Positions 7,663 to 16,438 of a stretch of 64,000 bases of DNA are shown one piece after another. Numbering within the stretch: the first letter of the stretch is position 1; every line of letters begins with the position of its first letter. The notes below the pieces were generated by a model, which searched no databases, was not told the origin of the DNA, and was given only the letters and a program-made list of their open reading frames with translations. The stretch covers positions 1,672,632 to 1,736,631 of the forward strand of contig NZ_KE150421.1 in assembly GCF_000411295.1 (NCBI RefSeq), in the 5' to 3' direction. This DNA comes from Paenisporosarcina sp. HGH0030 (GTDB taxonomy: Bacteria > Bacillota > Bacilli > Bacillales_A > Planococcaceae). Both the position numbers and the translations under genes were made by a program.

Positions 7663-9228
7663 TTACAAAATACTGCCGCTTTCCACTCGCTGTTCCCGCA
7701 ACAAGAACTTTTGAATTTTCCCACTAGCATTTCGCGGCAATTCATTAACAAACTGATAATGCCTCGGACGTTTATAACCAGCCAGTTTGTCGTTTCCTTT
7801 ACAGAATTTTTCAAGCTCTTCCGCCGTAAGTTCAGGATTCTGCGTCACGATAAACGCCAGCACCGACTCCCCCCACTTCTCATCAGGAATCCCAAGCACC
7901 GCTACATCCTGCACCGATTCGTGTTCATGCAGCACATCTTCCACTTCACGCGGATAAATATTTTCGCCACCACTGATGATCATGTCATCCACACGGTCTG
8001 CCACATACAAATAGCCGTCTTCATCCATGTACCCCAAATCACTTGAATGGTACCAACCTTTATACAGCGCCTTTTCAGTCGCGTCCTCGCGATTGAAATA
8101 ACCGGCCATCATGCAAGGACCTTTTACGATGATTTCGCCCACTTGGCCCGGTTTCAAAATAGCATCTGGCTCGGAAGGCCCATTCTCATTCGGCTGGACA
8201 ATGCGGATTTCATGATTGTATGCAGGTTTCCCAGCTGAACCCACTTTAGTTAGCTGCTCGTCTTCCGCTAGAAACGTAATCGCCGGCCCCATTTCCGTCT
8301 GGCCATATGCCTGAATCAAATCGATACCCAGAACTTCTTTTACTTTCTTAACAAGAATGGGAGCCATTGGCGCAGCACCATACAACCCTCGTTGCAACGT
8401 CCCGACTTTCGACGCTGCCCCTTCAAGGTCCGCCATCATGCTCCACATCGTTGGAACCGCGAACATCACCGACACTTTTTCTTGCTCGATCGTATCAAGC
8501 GCAACTTGCGGATGGAATTGATGCATAATAACGCTCTTCGCACCTGCCTGAATCCTCGGAATCACACAGCAATGCAGTTCAGCACAATGAAACATCGGTG
8601 CCGTTACAAGCCCAACATCATTTTTCGTATACTTCAACACCGCCGTGCAAATAAGACTTTGCTCCGCCATATCACGGTGACGGTGAATCACGCCTTTCGG
8701 ACGCCCCGTCGTTCCACTCGTATACATGATGGCATACGTATCCGACTCGTCTACTTCCACTGCTGGAGCAGTCGATTGCGCACTGCCAACCTCCGAGTGA
8801 TAGCTGATTGCGAAATCTGGTGTATTCTCATTAATAAACCAAAACTGAATCTCTGGAAACTGTGGCTGAATCACTGCCACCTGATCCTTCAAAATATCTT
8901 CAAACATCACAACTTTTGGTTTTGCATCATTTAAAATATATGCCACTTCCTCCGACTTCAACCGGAAATTTATCGGATTAAAAATAGCCCCAATTTTGGC
9001 ACACGCAAATAAAGTCGTCGCAAGCTCACTCGTGTTGAACAAAAACGTCGACACCCGATCTCCTCTTCCAACCCCAGCCGAACTCAGCGCATTCGCCAAA
9101 CGGTGTACTTCGTCCCGCCACTCCCCATACGTCCAACGCTGCCCCCGCTTCAAATCCACAAGCGCCTCTCGATTCGGAAAATTACTCACCGTCTGATCGA
9201 AAATACTCCCTAAAGTCGCATACATCAT
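7663..9228 (-). CDS. Long-chain fatty-acyl-CoA ligase (AMP-binding)
   Basis: About 521 residues of the class I adenylate-forming family, activating a carboxylic acid with ATP and joining it to CoA. The phosphate-binding loop YTSGTTGRPKG (about residues 167-177), WYHSSDLGYMDEDGY (about 390-405), the hinge DRVDDMIISGGENIYP and the C-terminal catalytic Lys in NASGKIQK (about 505) are all present. Length and motifs fit FadD-like fatty-acyl-CoA synthetases; chain length is not predictable. Start set at ATG 9228 after GGGGGT; ATG 9240 lacks a ribosome site. Confidence 0.88.
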   Translation of the reverse strand: MMYATLGSIFDQTVSNFPNREALVDLKRGQRWTYGEWRDEVHRLANALSSAGVGRGDRVSTFLFNTSELATTLFACAKIGAIFNPINFRLKSEEVAYILNDAKPKVVMFEDILKDQVAVIQPQFPEIQFWFINENTPDFAISYHSEVGSAQSTAPAVEVDESDTYAIMYTSGTTGRPKGVIHRHRDMAEQSLICTAVLKYTKNDVGLVTAPMFHCAELHCCVIPRIQAGAKSVIMHQFHPQVALDTIEQEKVSVMFAVPTMWSMMADLEGAASKVGTLQRGLYGAAPMAPILVKKVKEVLGIDLIQAYGQTEMGPAITFLAEDEQLTKVGSAGKPAYNHEIRIVQPNENGPSEPDAILKPGQVGEIIVKGPCMMAGYFNREDATEKALYKGWYHSSDLGYMDEDGYLYVADRVDDMIISGGENIYPREVEDVLHEHESVQDVAVLGIPDEKWGESVLAFIVTQNPELTAEELEKFCKGNDKLAGYKRPRHYQFVNELPRNASGKIQKFLLREQRVESGSIL

Positions 9229-9339
9229 CCCAACCCCCATCAGTCTGAATCTTCATTCATTTCATTTTGTCAGAAAAGAATGAAGATTTCGATAACTTTT
9301 CAGTTTACTAAAGAAGCGTCACACCATTTCACAAAAGAA

Positions 9340-9367
9340 GGCGGCTGAAGATGCAATTTCAGCCGCC
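9340..9367. repeat. Palindrome of the GATGCAAT-loop family, copy 2
   Basis: Identical over 28 bases to the copy at 2013-2040 (arms GGCGGCTGAA/TTCAGCCGCC, loop GATGCAAT). It lies between the 5' ends of two divergent genes (9228 and 9500), so it cannot be their terminator. A single family-A core CCAACTAA follows at 9406-9413. Confidence 0.8.
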
Positions 9368-9499
9368 CCCTTGCCTTAGATATATGCTCCACTTCTCCCA
9401 TTTTTCCAACTAAGTTAACTCTAGATACAAAAAATGGCTTTTGTACCTATCCTCTTCTATTAAATTTTCAGTAAAATGGAAATATAGGGGGAAATAACC

Positions 9500-10000
9500 A
9501 TGAATAACTGGAAACTCGCCACCATCATACTTGCTATCCTGCTCGGCATATCACTTATGTGGAGCGTTCAACAGCGCGACAACTTTGAAAAAACACAACT
9601 CAAAGCATATGTACTCGAGCACGCCCAGCTTGAATACGCTCTAAAGGATACGATTGAAAGTTACGAACATGGCGGAAGTCAAAAAGAGCTGGGAGAACGG
9701 CTCCACTGGTTGTCTGGATTTGTCGTTAACATTAATCCAGCAGGACAAACCGTAGCTTATCATAGCTTTGACTTCGATTATGACACTAACGTTGTTCTCA
9801 GCGAAGTCCACCGCAAAGCAAGAGGCAACCAAGCCACAGAAGAAGATATAGATCGCCTTAAAACATTGCATCAACTAATCAATAGATTCCAAAAATCCGC
9901 ACTCGACAACGTCGAACACAAAACCGTCGACGATTACGAAGCCGACTTTATTGAATTTATGGAGTACTACGAAACCCAAAAAGAATACCTGTTTAAATAG
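9500..10000 (+). CDS. Single-pass membrane protein of unknown function
   Basis: 166 residues: N-terminal membrane anchor (about residues 6-23, LATIILAILLGISLMW) followed by an acidic, mostly helical extracytoplasmic domain. No recognised family. The ribosome site is GGGGGAAATAACC before ATG. The last codons are directly followed by the hairpin at 10004. Confidence 0.7.
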   Translation: MNNWKLATIILAILLGISLMWSVQQRDNFEKTQLKAYVLEHAQLEYALKDTIESYEHGGSQKELGERLHWLSGFVVNINPAGQTVAYHSFDFDYDTNVVLSEVHRKARGNQATEEDIDRLKTLHQLINRFQKSALDNVEHKTVDDYEADFIEFMEYYETQKEYLFK

Positions 10001-10003
10001 AAA

Positions 10004-10031
10004 AGCAGCCGAAGATGTGATCTTCGGCCGT
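10004..10031 (+). terminator. Terminator related to the GATGCAAT palindromes
   Basis: GCAGCCGAAGA, short loop TGTGA, TCTTCGGCCGTTTT, 4 bp after the stop codon of the 9500 gene. It keeps the GCCGAAGAT core of the palindrome family and has a T run. Confidence 0.75.
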
Positions 10032-10069
10032 TTTCATCCCCCTTGCTATGTAAATTGTTGCATCCCCCG

Positions 10070-10120
10070 CCAGCATCAACTAGGATTTAATCGGCATCAA
10101 ACCTGTGTTAATCTGTTTCA
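10070..10120. repeat. Three 21-bp-phased [TC]CxGCATCA repeats (family B)
   Basis: Nine-base cores CCAGCATCA at 10070, TCGGCATCA at 10091 and TCTGTTTCA at 10112 are exactly 21 bp apart. The last unit runs into TCCAGTTTCCCCCAC, matching the end of the array at 15755-15839. Confidence 0.7.
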
Positions 10121-10231
10121 TCCAGTTTCCCCCACCAAATATGATGTAACAACTAACATTCAAATATATTTCACCAGCCCTATCAAATACTGGCATGTCC
10201 CTGCATATACTCCACAAAGGAGGCGGTACAT

Positions 10232-10357
10232 ATGTCGTACTATTTAGCGCTTACAATTGGGTTTATATTGTGTTTGGCCATGCTCGGGGGTGCGTTTTTT
10301 TATTTCCTTTCCCATGGATTAAAAACTCGTGATGCAACGAAAATCGATCCGAAATAA
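10232..10357 (+). CDS. 41-residue single-pass membrane protein
   Basis: Too short for routine gene calling but well supported: an excellent ribosome site (AAAGGAGG, about 8 nt spacing) before ATG 10232, a single membrane segment (LALTIGFILCLAMLGGAFF) and a charged tail (KTRDATKIDPK) ending in TAA. A terminator follows 20 bp later. The layout recalls small membrane proteins of Bacillus such as YtzI, but the match is too weak to name it. Confidence 0.7.
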   Translation: MSYYLALTIGFILCLAMLGGAFFYFLSHGLKTRDATKIDPK

Positions 10358-10376
10358 GAGAATTAAAGTTTCATAA

Positions 10377-10411
10377 AACAAGCACCCGTCGATAAAGATG
10401 AGGTGCTTGTT
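10377..10411 (+). terminator. Terminator after the small membrane protein
   Basis: AACAAGCACC, 15-nt loop, GGTGCTTGTT followed by a T-rich stretch. Confidence 0.7.
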
Positions 10412-10519
10412 GCTTTGTTTATTTCGGTTGAATATAAACCTCGTCTGTGTGTCTCCCCACTCCAAGCAAGCAGTGTGACATATGCTGAAGGGTAGATTAC
10501 GAGGAATGAGGTAGAAGTT

Positions 10520-10893
10520 TTGACAAATAATCCTTTTTATCGGAATGGAGATGAAATTGATTCATCACGCTTTCCACAAGGGTTCCAACAAGAGCTCTCA
10601 AATGATTATTTTGAGCCCCCCCCATTTGGACCCCCACCCGGTGCTACCCTCCCACCAATGGTACCACCCCCTGGCTTCTCTCCACCGATCCCTGCATGGC
10701 AGGTCGGACCCAGTGGAATCAGGAATTGTCTATACCGCAACACCTATATTTGGCTAAGAAACAGCAGAAGCTTTTGGTTCTTCCCTACCTTCGTAGGCAG
10801 ACAAATAATCGTTGCTCTCGCTGGAGAAGAAGGCGGGGATGGACATATCACATTTTGAATACGCACAAGATTCGTTCCTATCAATGCTTCTAA
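10520..10893 (+). pseudogene. Small Pro/aromatic-rich protein gene with a probable frameshift
   Basis: TTG start 8 nt after GAGGT. The first frame encodes a proline-rich stretch (PPPFGPPPG, PPPGFSPPIP) then RNTYIWLRNSRSFWFFPTFV, and after GRQIIVA becomes unremarkable, stopping at 10858. The frame shifted by +2 continues the same Arg/Trp-rich style (RWRRRRGWTYHIL, then THKIRSYQC) to TAA 10893. The switch lies near 10810-10820. I interpret it as one gene of about 120 codons broken by an indel or a sequencing error. The family is unknown to me; similar small W/F/R-rich proteins occur in Bacillaceae spore genomes, which is only a suggestion. Confidence 0.5.
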
Positions 10894-10970
10894 ACGTAAA
10901 AGAACGTGGCCAACCATTTGAAATAGTTATCATTCATATAATTGGTTGATTCTCATAAGGTAAAAAATGA

Positions 10971-11010
10971 AAACAAGGTACGGAGTGAACATTCACTCCG
11001 TACCTTGTTT
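10971..11010 (+). terminator. Perfect long-stem terminator
   Basis: A 19-bp perfect inverted repeat (arm AAACAAGGTACGGAGTGAA) around a 2-nt loop, then TTTTTT. It follows the frameshifted small gene by about 80 bp. Confidence 0.85.
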
Positions 11011-11099
11011 TTTGCATCAAAAATTTCGTTGCATTAGTGAGAATTTACTTTATTTAATGTGTTTAATAGAACATCTAACTCTATCGTTATTCATAAAAA

Positions 11100-11129
11100 A
11101 ATCCAGCCTATTTATAACTAAGCTGGATT
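11100..11129 (-). terminator. Terminator of the SLH subtilase gene
   Basis: AATCCAGC, 14-nt loop, GCTGGATT; on the minus strand followed by TTTTTTT, 15 bp past the stop codon. Confidence 0.8.
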
Positions 11130-11143
11130 CAAATCGTATTCTA

Positions 11144-13063
11144 TTAATTTGACAACCGATACATAAACACTGCCAATTGACCACGGGTTATCGGATTAGA
11201 AACGCCATATTTTGTAGGAGAGATACCATCTGTAATATCGTTTGCCACCAAAGCGCCGACTGCATCGATGTATTTCGGAGATACATCAGAAAAAGGGTAT
11301 TTACTTCCGTCAGAAGAAAGCTTGTACGCACGTTGAAGGATAATGGCCACTTCTCCACGAGTCAATGTATCGTAAGCTCCGAATCTCGTGGTCGTTTTAC
11401 CACCAACGATTCCTGCTTCTTTAAGTGCATTGACTGCCCCAATCGCGCGGTCTGGTACGTCCGTAAATCCAGATGCTTTTGCAGTTTCCTTATTCAAGCC
11501 AAGTTCTTTGGCCAACCAGATGGCTGCATCCGCGCGTTTGATATTTTTCGATACGCCAAATTCAGTCGTAGATATGCCACGTGTAATTTGATTTTGGACC
11601 AAATACGTAACTGCTGGTGAATAGAAAGATGTGACATCCTGGAACTTCGGAACAGCTTGAGGCTGGGGATTCTGACTGTTAACGACAATCATTGTCGACT
11701 GCCCCTCATAGGTCGCTGTAATGGTTGTGCTCCCATAGCCCTTCAACTCTACCTTACCACCCGTAACCGTCGCTACTGCAGTGTTGGCAGAGGTCCAATT
11801 CGCTGCATCCGTTACATCTTGAACTTTGCCATTTTTATACGTTGCCGATACAGTGACTGCTATGATTTCCCCAGGCTTGCCAGTTAATGAATTGACACTC
11901 AAAATCATTCCTGTTAAAGGATTTGCTTTTTGGAAATCAACCGGATCCAGGAAAGAAGCTGCCTGGATAAAACCGTAACCAAAATACGGATCTCTCCCTG
12001 CCGCGCCTAGATCCTTAGTATGTTCAATCAGAACGAGTCGTAGCTGCTCATTTGTCAATTCAGGATATGCTTGCTTTAACAACGCAAGTTGACCTGTCAC
12101 ATATGGCGTCGCCATTGACGTTCCGCTCATATAAGCATATTGATTGTCTAAATAGGTACTCAATATTTCCACACCTGGAGCTGCCACTTCGACTTCTGGA
12201 CCCGTGGAGGAAAAGGGTGCCCGTTCAAAAAAACTGTTAACAGCACCGACACCGATTACCGAAGCATAACGCGCTGGAAAATCGACCGTGTCACCCAGAC
12301 CATTCGGGGCTCCATCATTCCCAGCGGCCGCCACAATCAATAACCCACTGTCATAGGCCTTGTTAACGACATTAAGGAATGAACGAGTACTTGTTTGTGT
12401 TCCTGAACTCAAATTGATGATGTCCATACCGTTTGCAATCGACCAATCGATTCCCTCGATTAAATCCGATAAGTAAGCCTCGCCGTTACGGTCAAATGCC
12501 TTTACTGCATAAATTTCCGTCTCATAGGCGACTCCTCTCACCCCAAAACTATTATTGCGTGCACCTATGATTCCAGCCACATGCGTTCCATGTCCTTGAT
12601 CATCTTTGTAGGAAGAGGTGTAACCAACCGTCGAAATACCTCCAGCAATGTCAAGGTCACTATGCGGAGAAATTCCTGAATCTATGACTGCAACTTTGAT
12701 GCCTTTACCTGTAAATCCAGAATCCCAAGCTGATGGAACTCTAGTAGAAGCAATCCCCCAATCTTCCAATTGGTTATTGAGCTTGAGGACGATATCTTCC
12801 TCGACAAGGTGCACAGAAGGGTCTTCTCGAAGATCGGCAGCTTCTGCTGAAGTCAAATCGACAGACGCTATATCCACCTCTGTATAGGCTTCTGTCATTT
12901 CACCGCCAGCTTCCAACACCGTCTCTTTCATTTCCTGCTCATTAAGTTCTTCATCAAATAAAACGAGCATTCGTTTCTCTTCGTACTCTTCGGCAGAAAC
13001 AGTGGCATTTCCATAAGAGCATAGTAGCCAAGTCACAGATAAACCCATAACGAAACTTTTCAA
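11144..13063 (-). CDS. Subtilisin-like serine protease (S8) with Big_2 and three SLH domains
   Basis: 639 residues. Signal peptide, an I9-type propeptide (about 35-95), the S8 domain with AVIDSG (Asp about 124), GHGTHVAG (His about 158), AAAGNDG (oxyanion Asn) and GTSMATP (Ser about 315), a Big_2 domain (about 400-470), and three SLH modules to the C-terminus. It should be secreted, self-processed and bound to the cell wall. Start is TTG 13063 behind AAGGGGAAG, which gives a clean signal peptide; the longer frame to 13165 adds residues unlike one. Divergent from the HtrA-like gene 345 bp away. Confidence 0.93.
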   Translation of the reverse strand: MKSFVMGLSVTWLLCSYGNATVSAEEYEEKRMLVLFDEELNEQEMKETVLEAGGEMTEAYTEVDIASVDLTSAEAADLREDPSVHLVEEDIVLKLNNQLEDWGIASTRVPSAWDSGFTGKGIKVAVIDSGISPHSDLDIAGGISTVGYTSSYKDDQGHGTHVAGIIGARNNSFGVRGVAYETEIYAVKAFDRNGEAYLSDLIEGIDWSIANGMDIINLSSGTQTSTRSFLNVVNKAYDSGLLIVAAAGNDGAPNGLGDTVDFPARYASVIGVGAVNSFFERAPFSSTGPEVEVAAPGVEILSTYLDNQYAYMSGTSMATPYVTGQLALLKQAYPELTNEQLRLVLIEHTKDLGAAGRDPYFGYGFIQAASFLDPVDFQKANPLTGMILSVNSLTGKPGEIIAVTVSATYKNGKVQDVTDAANWTSANTAVATVTGGKVELKGYGSTTITATYEGQSTMIVVNSQNPQPQAVPKFQDVTSFYSPAVTYLVQNQITRGISTTEFGVSKNIKRADAAIWLAKELGLNKETAKASGFTDVPDRAIGAVNALKEAGIVGGKTTTRFGAYDTLTRGEVAIILQRAYKLSSDGSKYPFSDVSPKYIDAVGALVANDITDGISPTKYGVSNPITRGQLAVFMYRLSN

Positions 13064-13407
13064 TGTGACTTCCCCTTTCAAGTAAACTTGGCATTGTAAA
13101 AACAAATTCAAGAAAAACATTCTATATGTATGAATAGCGCTATTATTCTCGACATCTCTTATCATTTTAATTACCTATAACGAAACCGACAACAAAATCT
13201 TTTTAGTAACTTCCCACTACTATTTTTATTATCGGTTAAAAGCTTTCACTATGAACAAAAAAACGAACGTTTATTAAAGCTTGGACCCCATTCGCTACTC
13301 TATTTGTTTATATAATTTCCAATATTTATATTTTCATAGTGCTTTTATTACGCACATATGGTATTAATTGTATTGTTAAAATATTGCAACGAGAGGAATT
13401 GTTATCA

Positions 13408-14766
13408 TTGAAAAAGTTAATTATTTTGATGTTATCTGCTTTTTTATTTTTTACAGTCTCAAGTACGCCCGTTTCTGCAGCGTCGAAAAACATGTGGGGC
13501 AAGATTGAGATTCAAACTGGGATGGTCGGTAAAATCCAGATTTTGAAGGATACTGATTTATATTCGGTTAGTAATGGTAAGTTGAAATTTGTGAAGAAGT
13601 TGAAAAAAGGAAATGAGCATGGGATTTTTGGAGAGTCAAAAAGCTTTGGTGGTGTCTATAAGCTGACTGGGAGTAATGTTGTTAAGAAGTCTTCTTCCAT
13701 TAAGTATATACCAGTTCCAAAAGCAACCAAAAAAGTCTATACAACAAAAGAAATTGTAAGCTTAAACGATGCCAAGATTGTGCTTATTGATACTGATCAA
13801 GGACAAGGCAGTGGAATCGTCGTTGGAAATGGCTTGATTTTAACAAACCACCATGTCATGGATGGTGTGACGAATGCGACTGTCACTTTCACTAACGGTC
13901 AAAAGTTGGATGTAAAAGGCATTGTGGAATCCGATGCCAAAAAAGATATTGCCTTAATCAAAACAACGAAAACGTTCAAAACAGCAACTGTTGCAATTCG
14001 TCCTTCCAGCAAAGGGCTCGCTAAAGGTGAAAAAGTAGTTGCAATCGGAAGCCCCATCGGCTTGCAAAATACAGTTTCGGAAGGCATTATTAGTTCGTTC
14101 CGTACAATTGATGGCGTATCATTGATTCAAACTAATGCAGATATTGACCACGGCAGTTCTGGTGGTGGATTATTTGATACGAGTGGGCAACTAATCGGGA
14201 TGACAAGCAGTGGTTTTGATAGTTTGAGTGCTAACCTGAATTTCGCGATTTCCACAGAAGTGTTTATGCCTTTAGTGAAGAAATATAGCAGTAAAACCCA
14301 TGCGAGCATTAACGCTTCGTTCCCAATACAAGTACAAACTCCCACCCTTGATAAGATTTCACTTGGGATGACGATGGAACAAGTCAAGAGCCTCTCAGGT
14401 GGTGTTTTCTACAGTCAAGAAAATGAGTATTTGACCTACACGGATGTAACGGTTTACGGATTAATGGCGGACGTGGATTACGAATTCGAAAACAACAAAC
14501 TCGTCTCCATATCGGTTTATCACTATGTGGCAGATAATGCGCCTGACTTAGAAACAATTGAGAACTATTTCGACTACATGTACGATCAGCTTCGTTTAAC
14601 ATACGGGGAAGCTGACGAACTTGAATCGGATTGGGTAGAGGTGGATGATGGTTATCGTTTAGCTGCTTACTGGGCAAAAAATAAACATGACGCTTTTCTA
14701 TTGGTTCAAGTATTCTTGAATGACGAAACGTTTGGTGGCGTTCAGTTCACCATTTTAGAACAATAA
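13408..14766 (+). CDS. Secreted trypsin-like (HtrA/S1C-type) serine protease
   Basis: 452 residues. Signal peptide ending PVSAAS, an N-terminal basic beta-rich region (about 25-120), then a trypsin-like domain with LTNHHVM (His about 148), KDIALI (Asp about 179) and DHGSSGGGLFD (Ser about 250). No PDZ domain is visible; the C-terminal 140 residues are an acidic domain of unknown type (YEFENNKLVSISVYHY). Start is TTG 13408, 11 nt after GAGAGG. The neighbouring divergent subtilase suggests a shared role in extracellular proteolysis. Confidence 0.87.
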   Translation: MKKLIILMLSAFLFFTVSSTPVSAASKNMWGKIEIQTGMVGKIQILKDTDLYSVSNGKLKFVKKLKKGNEHGIFGESKSFGGVYKLTGSNVVKKSSSIKYIPVPKATKKVYTTKEIVSLNDAKIVLIDTDQGQGSGIVVGNGLILTNHHVMDGVTNATVTFTNGQKLDVKGIVESDAKKDIALIKTTKTFKTATVAIRPSSKGLAKGEKVVAIGSPIGLQNTVSEGIISSFRTIDGVSLIQTNADIDHGSSGGGLFDTSGQLIGMTSSGFDSLSANLNFAISTEVFMPLVKKYSSKTHASINASFPIQVQTPTLDKISLGMTMEQVKSLSGGVFYSQENEYLTYTDVTVYGLMADVDYEFENNKLVSISVYHYVADNAPDLETIENYFDYMYDQLRLTYGEADELESDWVEVDDGYRLAAYWAKNKHDAFLLVQVFLNDETFGGVQFTILEQ

Positions 14767-14768
14767 TG

Positions 14769-14818
14769 AAAAGCAGCCCCAAAAATCGATATAGATTTCC
14801 AAGGCTGCTTCTTTTATT
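14769..14818. terminator. Bidirectional terminator
   Basis: AAGCAGCC and GGCTGCTT arms around a 24-nt A/T-rich loop, with A/T runs on both sides; shared by the convergent protease and RNase H-like genes. Confidence 0.7.
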
Positions 14819-14832
14819 TGCTTTATTATTTC

Positions 14833-15495
14833 CTACTCTGCCTTCAACTCACTAGTCGCCAGTATCTCAATCCCATTCAATGCCTGCGTCGCCAATCGGT
14901 CCGCTTCTCCATTCGATTTACGTGGAACCAATTGGTATTCGGGCTGGAGACCAAGTTCATTTAGCTTTTCGTCAATCCGGTCTGCCCACTGGGAGAGATT
15001 AGATTCGAGCGCTGGCCATTCCCCATTCAACTGATTGATGACCACTTGGGAATCCCCAACGATTTTGACCGGGAGATGATGGACGTTCAAGAGCTCGAGT
15101 TCCTGCAGGCATAAGTAAAGTGCCGCATATTCCGCCTCATTATTTGAAATCAGTTCGGCAGAAGGCGCGTTCCGTCGCAATCTGTATGACTTCCCGCTCT
15201 GTTCATAATAGATGACGCAGCCTAATCCAGAACTGTTTGTCGCGACATCAAACCCACCATCGAAATGAACCGTGATGTTATGTGGTTCGGTTTCAAGCCC
15301 TTTCAAGTATTGTTTCATTTCTTTCACCGTCCACGTGCTATCGTGCTCATCCGTGAACGTTACCTTTTTTGTACGCTTCGTCCGCTCTAAATCTTCCGCA
15401 ATCAGCAAAGCATGCGCAATCGGCAATTCTTCGGATTGGAAGAAGGTTTCGGTTCCTTTCGGTGTTCGGTAATTCCATTCGATTCTGATTTTCAT
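14833..15495 (-). CDS. RNase HI-family protein (reverse-transcriptase-like)
   Basis: 220 residues: an N-terminal region of about 75 residues seen in the Bacillus YpeP/YpdQ group, then an RNase H fold with all four acidic positions, HFDGG (Asp), NNEAEYAAL (Glu), VGDSQ (Asp) and NGEADRLA (Asp). It probably cleaves RNA of RNA-DNA hybrids, though members of this subgroup are little studied. Start ATG 15495 follows GGGAGGACTGGCC; the upstream extension to 15576 is rejected on that ground. Confidence 0.88.
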   Translation of the reverse strand: MKIRIEWNYRTPKGTETFFQSEELPIAHALLIAEDLERTKRTKKVTFTDEHDSTWTVKEMKQYLKGLETEPHNITVHFDGGFDVATNSSGLGCVIYYEQSGKSYRLRRNAPSAELISNNEAEYAALYLCLQELELLNVHHLPVKIVGDSQVVINQLNGEWPALESNLSQWADRIDEKLNELGLQPEYQLVPRKSNGEADRLATQALNGIEILATSELKAE

Positions 15496-15643
15496 GGCCA
15501 GTCCTCCCTTTTCAACAAAACTATGTATGTATATTATTCCCTTTTTGCCCCTTCTAAACAATATGAGTTTTCCCAAGGCTGTTTATGTATATGCAAGTTC
15601 CGTTGGGCAAACGAAAGAATTGAAAGCTTATTTACAAAAAGGA

Positions 15644-15671
15644 AGCGGCCGAAGATGCAATTTCGGCCGCT
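15644..15671. repeat. Palindrome of the GATGCAAT-loop family, copy 3
   Basis: Arms AGCGGCCGAA and TTCGGCCGCT around the same 8-nt loop GATGCAAT. Both arms carry the compensatory change (T to C against A to G) relative to copies 1 and 2, so pairing is kept while the loop is unchanged. It lies between the start of the RNase H-like gene and the end of the 15891 gene. Confidence 0.8.
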
Positions 15672-15754
15672 CCTATGCTTTTGATTATGAATGAAAATTA
15701 AACCAACACTCCCGGTTCCGTATCATCACTATCTTTTATGGATAGGAAATTTTA

Positions 15755-15839
15755 TCGGCATCACTGATCTGCATGAACAGGATTTTAAACGGCATCAAGC
15801 TCCCTTTAATCGGCATCAAACCTTTTTTAATCGGTTTCA
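15755..15839. repeat. Phased TCGGCATCA repeats (family B)
   Basis: Cores at 15768 (TCTGCATGA), 15789 (ACGGCATCA), 15810 (TCGGCATCA) and 15831 (TCGGTTTCA) are each 21 bp apart; an extra core at 15755 is out of phase. The final unit continues into CCCAATTTTCCCCAC as in the array at 10070-10120. The array starts about 85 bp from the palindrome at 15644. Confidence 0.75.
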
Positions 15840-15858
15840 CCCAATTTTCCCCACAAAA

Positions 15859-15886
15859 AAGCGACTTTACTTGAGGTAAATCACTT
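15859..15886 (-). terminator. Probable terminator of the 15891 gene
   Basis: AAGTGATTTAC and GTAAAGTCGCTT form an imperfect stem on the minus strand, followed by TTTT; 5 bp past the stop codon. Confidence 0.6.
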
Positions 15887-15890
15887 CTTT

Positions 15891-16394
15891 CTATTGAAAA
15901 TCATATATGTCTACAATTTTGTCCGCTCTAACTCGGTTATGACAAAGCTTGAACAACTGAGTCAAAAAACCCTCGATTTCCACAGTTAATGTTGGAAGTG
16001 GAATATTCATCGTCGTCGTTCCAAAGGTATGCTTATAATACGACTTCCGAATGTCATTTTTGCCATCCCTTTTTAAAGGGTTGTATTTCCACGATAGAAA
16101 GTTGACACCATTTTCTTCGATTATTTTGTTCAGCTCGGCAATTGTAGTGGATTTATCATGCGCATATATCACCAAGTAATAGTTGTTATTTCGATGCCAA
16201 TCGATGAGTAAGAAATAATAGCTTTCTTCCCCGGGTTTAGCTACATCATAGGCAGCAATCACCGGCTTGCCATTCGCCCATTGATGGAATTGACTCAAGG
16301 TGTTATTAAGTGTAGGCAATTTACTCACTTCATAAGTAGGCTCTTTGTATTGTTCCAGATATATGCTTAAATGATGAGCTAGTTTTTTCTCCAT
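15891..16394 (-). CDS. Cytoplasmic protein of unknown function
   Basis: 167 residues, no membrane segment or signal peptide, aromatic-rich alpha/beta character (ESYYFLLIDWHRNNNYYLVI). Ribosome site AAGGGAT 7 nt before ATG. It follows the acetyltransferase gene at 16439 on the same strand with 44 bp between them, so they may form an operon. I recognise no family. Confidence 0.65.
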   Translation of the reverse strand: MEKKLAHHLSIYLEQYKEPTYEVSKLPTLNNTLSQFHQWANGKPVIAAYDVAKPGEESYYFLLIDWHRNNNYYLVIYAHDKSTTIAELNKIIEENGVNFLSWKYNPLKRDGKNDIRKSYYKHTFGTTTMNIPLPTLTVEIEGFLTQLFKLCHNRVRADKIVDIYDFQ

Positions 16395-16438
16395 ATTCCA
16401 GATCCCTTTATGTTGAATTTGAATTTACGTACCCTCTC

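Noticed and set aside
8392..8934. 180-codon plus-strand frame opposite the acyl-CoA ligase
   Set aside because: Shadow of a conserved gene; His/Arg-rich composition typical of antisense frames.
9340..9367. Terminator of a flanking gene
   Set aside because: Both neighbours point away from it, so it cannot end their transcripts; kept as a repeat element instead.
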